A stretch of DNA of 41,101 bases from Theristus sp. LFF4_11 (taxonomy: Eukaryota; Nematoda; Chromadorea; Monhysterida; Xyalidae), in NCBI GenBank assembly GCA_030248135.1, contig JASANC010004255.1, positions 1 through 41,101 of the forward strand, read 5' to 3'. The notes below the pieces were generated by a model, which searched no databases, had not been told where the DNA came from, and was given only the letters and a program-made list of their open reading frames with translations. Positions 11,678 through 22,000 of the stretch are shown here, one piece after another. Each line of letters opens with the position of its first letter. Within the stretch, counting starts at the first letter, position 1. A program made the translations under genes and the position numbers.

Positions 11678-13630
11678 TTGTTTACACCTGACCTGATGAA
11701 TGCGACACGACACGGCACGTCACGTCAGTTCTCGTGTTTTTGCATGCGTCAGCCATAAATGGGCCCTCAGCGCGTGCTATTTATAAAACACAGCTGAAAA
11801 CCTCATTATGTTTTTTTGCGAAGTTTGCTTGTTATACGATAAGAAGTAACAGCGCTAGCTGAGCCTCAGTACACAGAAACGAGAGACGACACGGCCACGG
11901 GCCATGGCGCAGCTATTTTTAGGAGTGTTTAAGCTGCACGCATTAACTTGCTGAGCATATGAGCCTGTCGGCGCCGTGTGCACAGGCTTCGTGCTTGCGC
12001 TTGCTGTTGCTAATTATAAACTCCGGATCGATTGCTTTCGCCGCCGCAGCACATGACCATTCAGACATGGAGAGCCTCGCTTTATGTGTGCATTAGTATT
12101 AGCAACGGGCATCTAAGACACACACTAGTCAGCAGTGGTGCCCATTGAACACTGAAACTGCGCTGCTGTTGCGCGTTGTTGTGCGGCAGCTGCTGTGTTC
12201 TTCTCTGATGTTGTTGTCATGTGCTGCGATAGCAACAACGTTGGGACTATCTCTGAGATGAAACAACCTATTTAAGAGACCGTATATTTCATACATTTGT
12301 TATAAGCAGCCGATAAAATTAGACATCATGCTTGCTGGATAAGAACGACGAGCGATATGCGCAGCAGATTTCGTATTCTGTTGATGTTGCAGTCGCACAG
12401 TAAATGTGTTTCCAAAGACTGTGTAAACTGCGTAATGCCTATTTTATTGGTGATTAAACGCAGTAAGACGTAAGAGACGGTGTGCTAGTGGGTAATGCTT
12501 ACGCACGCATAAACTCATGTTCACGTGGGTGTGGCGTGGCGAAAACACGCGACCACTAAAGCGCAATTAACCGGGCTCGCACGACTCGCTTTTTTGCAGA
12601 TTAGCTACTCTGAACGCAGTGTCCGTGGTAGCAGTGGTGGTCGTTGTGTTGTGTGCCATTGATGCTGACGCAAGTTGGACGTTCAAACAGTCACAGCCAC
12701 CGTCCGCAACTGCGAGCAGACGTGTAAAACGGCAACTAAATCCGAACGAGCATGTCAACAACAGCGACATGATTGTGCAACAAAGTTAGAATTAAGGATT
12801 CATTGGAACACCGCGCTTATAGCATTGTCAATCTGCCCAAAGTTTATGATTTGAAGCCCGTTTATACATAGCCTGTGATCATTGGTTTTACTCGCAGCGC
12901 ATGATCTATCCGCTCACGCATCCTCTGTGTTTGTTTACATCTGTCATTTCTGTCCCAATTAGTTCTTAATTGATACCGTTAGTCCTAATAGCGGGTGCCA
13001 TAAGACTCCGGAACGTCGTGAATTGTAATGAGATAAGAAACTGTTTCTATTTTCATCTACAACCAAAGCAATAGGTTGAAATTAACTTTCTCGTTTAGCC
13101 TTGTCAAGGTAATATACGGGTCGCGTTTGCATTAATTATCAAGAGGTGATAACAACAAGTAGTCGAGTTTCGTGACCGGAGAATGTTGTTCTGAAACACA
13201 AGTCACATTTGTGCGTGTTGCTTGTGGCGCGAACTAGGTTTCCTTCAATTAACAAGGCCACAGTTCGGCCTAGCCATGTCGCTGCCATATGTGGCGATAA
13301 TTCCCAGGTGTTGACGCCCTTGCAGATTTGTGCTCAGTAATTGACGCTCTAAAAATAGCTGTATCATAGCCAAACAATGTATTGAATTAAAGTATAAGGT
13401 CTAACTTCAAAACTTGTTGAACTAGCTGATTAGTTGAAGCATGCATTTTGTGTATGAATTGCTGTGAAGTCGATTGGCTTGTATGGAATGCATCACGCGA
13501 ACACCCCTGTAGCCTAACCGGTGACGACGCTCAAGGAACTTTCAATTTGAGAATCTGTTTGCTGTTTTTTTCTGCTTCGATGAGACTACTTTTACAGCCT
13601 TTGTATGGTCTATTTTTTTAAACGCTTCCC

Positions 13631-13826
13631 ATGACGTCATGTGCCGCCAAACATGCGCTTGCCGTTCACAGCAAACCAGACTTTCCGTTTAGCCGATTTC
13701 TTCCCGTAAACATATGGTGAATGTCGAATCAATCAACCAGACTGACATTTTAGTGCCTGACAAACGGGCGTTTTTAAAGCAAATGACGTCATTTTAGTCC
13801 GGACACGTTTGAATAAATCCACAATA
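13631..13826 (+). mobile_element. MITE with palindromic TGACGTCA in both ends (copy 1)
   Basis: It starts ATGACGTCATGTGCCGCC and ends CAAATGACGTCATTTTAGTCC, then CACGTTTGAATAAATCCACA. A second copy of high similarity lies at about 21972-22195 in the last GPCR intron; that copy shows the fuller inverted ends (TTCAAACGTGTCC..ACTAAAATGACGTCAT). There is no ORF. The octamer TGACGTCA is the full CREB/ATF palindrome. Confidence 0.75.
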
Positions 13827-14159
13827 ATAATGTGTGGTTTCCATAACTGTGCTAGTCTCGGTACATGAAGAGCGTCGTTGTTGATAAACGTTTAACGGTT
13901 AAATTTGTTAGCTGGCTGTTGCCTGTTGTAAAACGAATGTCTGTTCTTAATTGTTAGTGACTGACGAGAAAATTATAATATAATATCTTTTATTTGGGTC
14001 CCGCGTCTCAATGCGCGCATAGGTGGGTAAGCAGTCTCATGCACGATTTTTGTGTGATCAAACTTTGTTTGGTTTACACGTTTCTGTTCATTTTTTACAG
14101 TGCCATTTTCAGTAGTGAGTGATAGGGGCAAGTGGGCAACATACCGTGAAAAAAAACTT

Positions 14160-14274
14160 GGTCAGAAAAACCTCCAAATGTTTTCTAACAGTGTTTCAAT
14201 TTTCAGCTCTAAACACCTCAGCACACGCCAGTGAGAGCATTTTAGAATTGGAACCTTTTCTTTGGCCCACCCTG
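14160..14274. mobile_element. Solo right end of a mariner-like TIR element
   Basis: The stretch from TCAGAAAAACCTCCAAATG to CCCACCCTG matches the right end of the neighbouring complete element (TCAGAAAAACCTCACGAAATG to TCACCCTG). It abuts that element tail to head across TAAGTA. The two facing termini form a long hairpin centred at about 14278. Confidence 0.65.
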
Positions 14275-14280
14275 TAAGTA

Positions 14281-14986
14281 CAGGGTGAGCCAAAAAAAGG
14301 TTCCAATTTCAAAATGCTCTCACTGGCTTGTGCTGAGGTGTTTCAAGTTAGAACACTTTGGGGGGGGGGGGGGTTCTGACTGACTTTTTTTAGGCATATC
14401 GCCTCTATCATTCACTGCAGCAGAATATCTGGAAAACCTGAAAAATCAACAAATGTTGTGAAATTCAGATGGTCGATTTAGCTGAAACAAATATCAAATA
14501 ATAAACATTAGTGACAACCCGAGTGTTAAGAACATAAAAAAGATGAAAAAAGCAATGCGCACATATGTAGTAGCACATAAATGCCGAATGCTAATTGCAT
14601 TTGACCAGTGTTTGTTAACTGTGATGTTTCACTTCGAGTTCTGTCTGAGTGTGCGTAAGCGAAGCGGTTCTGCTCAGAACAGATGCGAATTTATCTTTTC
14701 AAATAAAAGTTTGATTTTTTTCACACAATTTGCCACTCTGATTTTTTCACGAAAGCAGACTGTTTTTTGCAGCGCAAATGGAGATCTATTTTCAGTTTTG
14801 TTCTTGTGTCAAAAACTGCTTTTTTTAATTATACTGTGAAAACGAACTGAAACATGTGAACCAATAAAAATTTAGATCAGAAAAACCTCACGAAATGTTC
14901 TAACAGTGTTCTAAATTTAAAGTTCTAAGGTCTCAGCACAAGCCAGTGAGAGCATTTTGAAGTTGGAACCTTTTTGGCTCACCCTG
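14281..14986. mobile_element. Mariner-like non-autonomous element, about 706 bp, TA target
   Basis: The left end CAGGGTGAGCCAAAAAAAGG is inverted at the right end (CCTTTTTGGCTCACCCTG), with TIR similarity running about 90 bp through CAAAATGCTCTCACTGGC. TA flanks both ends. The inside is AT-rich, contains a 16-base G-run near 14360 and encodes no recognisable transposase. Confidence 0.75.
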
Positions 14987-15417
14987 TATATACAGGTTGT
15001 TTGTTTATTGTTGTTTATGGTTTATGGTTGGTATCATTTGTTTATGGTTGTTTGTATTACTTTTTTTATTCTTTTACCAACAGTAGAGATTGCAAATAGC
15101 AGAAAATTTTCAAGAGAGAAACAGCACCAGTGTCACAGTTCACAAGTTCAGATGTACACTCAATATGACCACGTCAGCACAAGCCGCACTTCAGCATTAT
15201 CAAAACATTCATGGCTTGGCTGTTTAGTGTTTAGACAAAACAAATGTGCGAAAGAAGAAGCGTTCTCTGCTAAGTTTCTTCATGGATAAATCCACGACAG
15301 TGACGTACATGTAGTAAATCTGATTATGGAAACTGTCGCCAGTTGCTGTATCGTTGGTGCAATGATATGTACATTGTATGTTGTGCCATGGCACCCAACG
15401 TATTTTGTTAGTACATG

Positions 15418-15579
15418 TACAGTCCATCTGAAAAATATATGCAACATGACGCGAACATGACGTGATGACCAACCAATCAGCGCTGAGAACACCTCATGAT
15501 TAACCAATCAGCGCTGAGAGTTGCTATGACCAACCAATCAGCTAATTGCATATATCAAACATTAGCGAGATTGACTGTA
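15418..15579. mobile_element. Foldback MITE, TACAGTC family, with three ACCAATCAG units
   Basis: It begins TACAGTCCATCTG and ends GATTGACTGTA. Inside, the units ACCAACCAATCAGCGCTGAGA, TTAACCAATCAGCGCTGAGA and ACCAACCAATCAGC repeat directly. It lies about 520 bp upstream of the first GPCR coding exon. Confidence 0.65.
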
Positions 15580-16099
15580 TGTAGCAACAGCAGCCTCTGT
15601 AGTTGAGCAAGAAACACAAGAACTTTAAGACACGTACACAAAGCATAAGATTCCATGAAGCCTACGCAGTCAGCTACCGTTTGTGTACTCAATACAGGTA
15701 ACATTGTTAATTAATCACAACTTTGGGATTCTTGCAACGCTGTTATTAATCCTATTTCTAAAGACAGTTACTGAGCGTAAACAGGCATTGCCGTTTCCTG
15801 GTTGTGTTTCTTGACAACGACTTTGTTTCAAAAAGTTAGGCTTCGTTGTTTCTAATTTTATGGTAATCGTCAATTTATTGGTTGACAGATCGATCTACTC
15901 GGGCTTTAAACGGTTTCTTTGCTGTCCAACCTGACATTTTGCATGCTTTCATTTGTCGATTCTTCTAGTTATACTGCGGCTTTACTTTTACACAATTTTT
16001 ACATTGCGGCTGTTGGCTTCCGGGAGTAGAAGAATAGTTATACCACTATAATATCTAGATAGCTATAATTGTTCAGTCATACGATTATACGTCGCAGTC

Positions 16100-19000
16100 A
16101 TGTCAACTAAAAATAACTTTCAATCTTCTGATCCACAAAAGATTTCTCGTAAGTTATTTTGTTAAATTTTTTATAATTTATAGACCTCTCCTTTTCTTCA
16201 GTATCTTGTTAAATACATGATGTGCGATTTTTTCAGGTCTCATGTTCGAACTCGTCAGACAACATCCAACTAACTACACATTGGACGCCAGTGGGATATG
16301 CTCTTGGCAGCATTTCTTTCATCAGATCAGCGTCAGATATGCAGAAAATAGCGCTGTTCTCTGGGACGTGATCAAAGCGATGAAGGACACTTACGCTTCT
16401 GAATGGCAAAAAATACTACAGCCAAATAATAACGGCATGTCAAAATCAGAGATGCTTTGAAGGATGTTTTTTACATGCCAATTGTACTGAAATAAGTATT
16501 GTATTGTGAAACAAGCAAACCTTGCTGTGTTATGTTGCTCAGGGGCCGAATGTCATGTGGCGTACGATGAGCACGTTTGCTGGCCGACAACTCCAGTGAA
16601 CACGACCGCTGAGTCGCATTGTCCATTCGACGATGCTACTGGTCAGCCCGTTTATCTGCCGATCATCTGTGCTGTGCCCTGTTTTATATTGTTTTGTATC
16701 TGTGCAGGTGTTAGTACGAGATATTGCCAAGCGAACGGAACCTGGGCGTCTGCCGACTATTCTGGTTGTACGACACATCTGGTTGGTTGTACATGTTTTT
16801 TTTTGAAATTTTTTCACACCGTTTTTTTGGGTTTTATAGTAAATCACTTTTATCACAGTGAATTTCTGTAATTGGTGGGGACACCGTTTTTAGGTGTATC
16901 TGTGTAAAGAGTGTCTTTTTACTTGAAATGTTGACATTGCTGCATAAATATACATCAGGAGACCAATGTGCACAACACGATCATATATTACATCTACCGT
17001 ATTGGCTTCACGACATCAGTGGTGTTTCTTCTCTTTGCGCTGGCGATTTTCCTTGGCTACAAGTCAGATTCGATTTTCACTCGTTGTTTTTTTTTCTAAT
17101 TCTGCAAAATAATTTCGTGGATTTTTCAGGCACCTTTGGTGTTTACGAAACATGATACACACGAATCTTCTGCTGTCATTCATGTTTCGTTGTCTAACAT
17201 TCATGATCTATGATTTGTCTCGAAATATTACAAACGAATTAGACTGGCACCCCACGAAAACGGTTAGCAATACAAAAATCATTTCTTGTTTATTTGTCGG
17301 TGGAAAAACAGTTTATGGTGTACTCACATCTTTCAGGTAATGTGTATCACGGGTGAAATAATCGTCAAATATTTTATCGCGTCTACGTTCTTCTGGATGT
17401 TTGTTGAAGGCTGCTTCTTGTACATCAGCATCATGCACTCGTTCAAAGCGGAACGAATTCGGCTTTGGATGTGTCTGCTAATTGGATGGGGTAAGCTCGA
17501 CGCATCTGTCGTGAATTTACTGTTGGACATGATCCATTTCCGTGCGATAACGACTTTGTTACTTGGGGAAGTTAGAAGTATCCTCGTTTCCAGGTACCCC
17601 ATTCTGCTTACTCCTAATCACCGTGCCCCTGTACTTCACTCGATCGAACATGTCGTTGATGTGAGTTTATTCACAGTTGGCTGTTTTAAACCGTGACAAT
17701 GTGCACAAAGTTTTTTTGGTATTCAGGTACGCTTGTGAAATACATCATGTCGATTTTGTGGACTATTGTTACATTGGACCCATTGTTTTTGTTTTGGTGG
17801 TATGTTATGCATGTAATCTACAGGGTGATCAGAAAAAACGTCAGTTTTTAAAACGCTTCGATCTCGCGACTGCATTAATGCCTGAAGCTGAAATTTGCAC
17901 CACTTATAGTCGTCCTTTGTACCCCGTTTGTTGTGTAAAAATTTCAGCTAAAAGTTGTGACTCTGTAAGGCACAATGGTACTTTTATCTCAAATTTTACA
18001 TTTTCGCTATGTTTTACATTTCCAAGCATTACAGATGCAGGTAATCATCTAGTTTTCTTCTGGCAATATCACATCGTCTACTGTTTCACTGTCATCTGCT
18101 CCATAATTGCCTTTTATAGTCGCTTAAACTGTTCAATGTGTCCACCGTTGAGCAGATTAACAGTGACCGGCCGCTGCATCGCAATGTTCTGCAAGGCTTC
18201 AGACATCGCTTGCAATGGTCAATGAAACCAACAGTGGACGAACGGTTTGAGCAGCTAAGGCAAAACAGTTACCGAGTAGATGACAATGAAACAGAAGACG
18301 ATGTGATATTGTCAGAAGAAAACTTGAATAGTGATGATTACGTGTATCTCAATGGTTGAAAATGTAAAAAACAGTGAAAATGTAAAATTTTGGATGAAAA
18401 TACTGTTGTGCCTAACAGAGTCAGTATTTTTGGCTGAAATTTTTACACATCAAATGGGGTGCCAGGGACTATTATAAGTAATGCAAATTTCAGCTTCAGG
18501 CATTAATGCAGTCGCGAGATCGAAGCGTTTTGAAAATTGACGTTTTTTTCTGATCACCATATACGCTTATTTTTCAAGCTTCTCACGCACTCGAACTCAA
18601 GGCAGCGTGTTTCGCTCAACGTTTATTTTGTTTCTAAATTTCAGGTGAATTTCATATTCCTCACCGTCATCATGTACGTCGTGATGATGAAGTTGCAGCT
18701 GACGGTTACAGCCGAGTTGGACCGCTACAAGTTTGTTGTTGGCCGATTGTGAAGCAGAATTCAGTCCTGTTTTGTTTTGTGTTCACAGAAATGAAGAATT
18801 TTTTGTTATTCAGGAAAGGCATTAAAGCACTTCTTATCATGTGTCCGCTGCTCGGCCTAAATCATCTGCTGGCCGTCATCCACCCGGAACACCCCGCCTG
18901 GCTGCGCCTCTTATTTGGCTACTACACCGCCGTGGTCAACTCAACGCAGGTGCATGTCCAACTTTAGCTCTCACAGCTTAAACTCTGAAACTTTGATCAT

Positions 19001-22000
19001 GCCTACTTTCAATTACAGGGCATCCTTGTGGCGTTGTTGTTCTGCTTTCGTAATACCGAGGTAAGGGTAGCTGTTCTATGCCCCGGCTCATATGACTCGT
19101 CATTTCATTTTACCATGTTCATACCTCTCATAACTCCTCCAGCCCATACATCTGTAGCATATCTTTCCAAGTGAACTCTGTTGCCTCGCCCAGTATTGAT
19201 GTTAATCGCACACAGCTCCTTGACGAGCGCTCATCAGCATGAACACGAATGCCTGATCCAATTGATGGCCTGATATATACGGTTGTTGTCACCATCTACA
19301 GTCTAACTCAATAACATATGCAACTAGCTGATTGGTTGATGATGCATGCATTCTGTGGTTGAATTGCTGAGTTCATCAGTGACCACCAACCAATCAGCCA
19401 GTTGGATATGTTATTGAGTTCGACTGTATGAAAGCAACAGAGCCCGACCAGTGCGCTCGCGACGTGTCGCACACCTCGTACGGTTGTGTTGATCATTGTC
19501 GTGTGCGTGTGTGTTGCAGGTGATCAATGTTGTGTGCGTCAGCGCGCGCCGCTACATCGATCGCGTCTACAGCAAGCACCCGTGGCTGAAGTCGACGCCG
19601 GCGATGTATCTGCACGAGCAGCTGCTGCCGTCCGCTCGTTCGTATCAGAACGGCTTCGCGTTCGACACGTTGTCAACGAACTGCCCGAGTCCGCTGTTGC
19701 CGAACGGTCTGATGATGAACGGCTGTCTGTGGCGTCCGGAGCATCCGGCCATTGAAATGGCCGAGCTCGCTCTCTGGCGCTCTGATATCAGCAACTGATG
19801 ATCAAGTGCTCCTGACGCGTCACATGTGTCACGTTCATGTACCATTAGGCTGCAGTCATGAAACAGTATTTAGTGACGCGTAGCTGTGAAACATGAATGC
19901 CCCTTTACAATGTTGCTGTTTGTTTTGATTCCTTGTTGTTGCTCTGCTATACTGTTGTTGATGTACAGTTCGCTTTCGTCTGCCGGTACTACGGTGGTGT
20001 TCTTCACTCGTACTATGGGTACTATTTTTTTATTCATTGCGTAATAATTCGAATCCTGTGCGCGGTCATCCCTCTTGTGTGCTTTTGATCACGTTTTTTT
20101 GTTGATTGACGCTCTTTTTTTCAGATAAACACACTTATGATTGAATTGAGTGCTAAGCACGTTGTAAAATGCGAACATTCTCAACTGACGGAGTGCAATT
20201 TCTTACCGTATATTTGGCCTCGGCAGCGTATTTTCCTGTGTTCATCGTTGTCTGAAATAAGATCTTGCCGAGGCTGAAAAAAAGACTCCGTACTCCGTTG
20301 GCTAGGCGTAATGAATGTTTTGACATTCGACTAATAAAAAAATACGAAACCGCATAAACGGGCGTTTCAACTAAAATACTTTTGAAGGTATGCGAAAGAA
20401 AACGCAGGCAATGTTAGACTTTATATTCTTGAATGATGAGCGGCCATGTGGATGACCCACCTTATCAACGGATTCACAGGTGACAATCTGGAAAAAACCT
20501 CTAAAATGCCATGCGTTCTCTTTCGGTGACGTTGACCGTCAAGGTGCACGGTAGAACTGGAATGAAAATATTCATTGAGGTTTTTTCTCATCTTCTTCAA
20601 CCGACTTCCTTGATTGTTGACTCTGTTCGAATGTTGTTGCATTGCTTCGTCGCTACTCTCAATTTCCGACACCGCTTTCATATCTTCTGGTCTTGCACCG
20701 ATCTACTGCTCTCATGATTGAGTTCACCCATATCAACGCGTTTGTTCATGCTTTGCTCATCTTATTTGTTTTTTTATACGTCAGTCAGCACATTTCGGCT
20801 ACCGTTCACTGAAGTGAATCGTCATTGATTTCTTTTTGTTTCATCAGTGCAACTGATTGTATATGAGCTGAGTTGAATAAAACAAGAGATCTAATCTGAC
20901 TGAAGTTCTGAGCTTGTAATGTGCACATTGTTAGCTACATTCTGTTTTTTTTGGTCGATTTTACTGTTTTTGGCGCACTCTGTATTTTTTAAACTTTCTT
21001 TCAGACGACTAAAAAACTTGCGAATTTCACTGAATGTATCACGCACATCCGTGTGTGTGTGCAGTGGTGCATCGTTGTCCAGCCGCAGGTCACACTGTTG
21101 ATCCACAGTGCCTTTGCAGATGCGTTCAGTCGCCCGTCACCAGTTGCATCGACTCCTGTGCAGGCGAATGTGTCCCTACGAGGAGCCGATGCAGTTTGAG
21201 CTGACCAGCCACGGAGTCAGACAGCGCCGCAACACGCACAGCGACAGCGATCAGAACAGTCTCAAGTTTGTTTGTTTGTTTTTTTGTTGTAGGAAAAGGT
21301 GTTGCATCCACATTTCTTCTGTGGCTACGGCTGCTTTTTCTGCAAGCTCCGCGGAAACGGTACACGTTTAGCGCCGATGTCAGGGACGCGCACCTGCCCC
21401 AGGATACCAAGGTGGAGCTCAGTTTCCGACGGAGGCGACCGCACCATATATCACTCCCACACAGTGTCTCGGCTCGTCTAGTGTTCTCTTACAACATCTC
21501 ATACTGTACACTCACTGCCGTTCTTTGTTGTCACTACCGTACACTGTCTTTCCATGATCCAACTGTTGCACCACCGCGCGCACCACAAGGCAACGGCGGC
21601 GGCGTCGTCGACGGCCGCCCTGAGCAGCGGCTGCCCGATCGCAGCAGCAACCGGCGGCGGTGTGCCGAAGCGACGCCGCCCGAAGTACAGCAACGTGATG
21701 GTCTGGAACGACCACGGTCAGTTGTGCTCGCTCAACCAGCAGAAGCACAAACAACAACAGCAACAACAGCAGCGTGCTGGCGTGCGCTCGTCACGTGCCG
21801 CGTGCGCGAACGCCACGTCGTGCTCGTCGTTGGCGAGCAGCAGTCACGCGATCAGTCGCCAGCAGTCCGTCGGCAGTCAGCCGACGCCCGAAATGCCGCC
21901 GAGAATCGCGAAGGATTTCGTGGTACACAGTCCATCTGGCTGATATACACATGTACAACTATGAACTATTTTTTCAAACGTGTCCCACTAAAATGACGTC

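Larger units (their letters stand above)
8878..16099. other. Gene-poor interval between ACSS and the GPCR
   Basis: No conserved coding exon was found on either strand in about 7.2 kb. Open frames are short, AT-biased in codon use and have no recognisable motif, except for a decayed LINE fragment. The interval holds a short tandem repeat, a LINE remnant, a MITE with palindromic TGACGTCA sites and two mariner-like TIR elements, each listed separately. AATAAA strings at about 9488 and 10877 could end ACSS transcripts. The region presumably also contains the GPCR promoter, which I cannot localise. Confidence 0.6.

Noticed and set aside
17063..17129. Reading GPCR exons straight through the TM1/TM2 boundary
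   Set aside because: Frame, GT-AG sites and the TM2 motif CLRNMIHTNLLL require the 67-nt intron.
21266..21292. 27-nt intron in the GPCR long tail
   Set aside because: It would keep frame, but is shorter than known spliceosomal introns in animals; an alternative donor or acceptor is more likely.
21268..21996. 242-codon open frame on the plus strand
   Set aside because: It overlaps the GPCR tail region in another frame. Only a short piece (APRKRYTFSADVR..) looks like coding; the rest is a shadow of the Q/S-rich tail frame ending at 21943.
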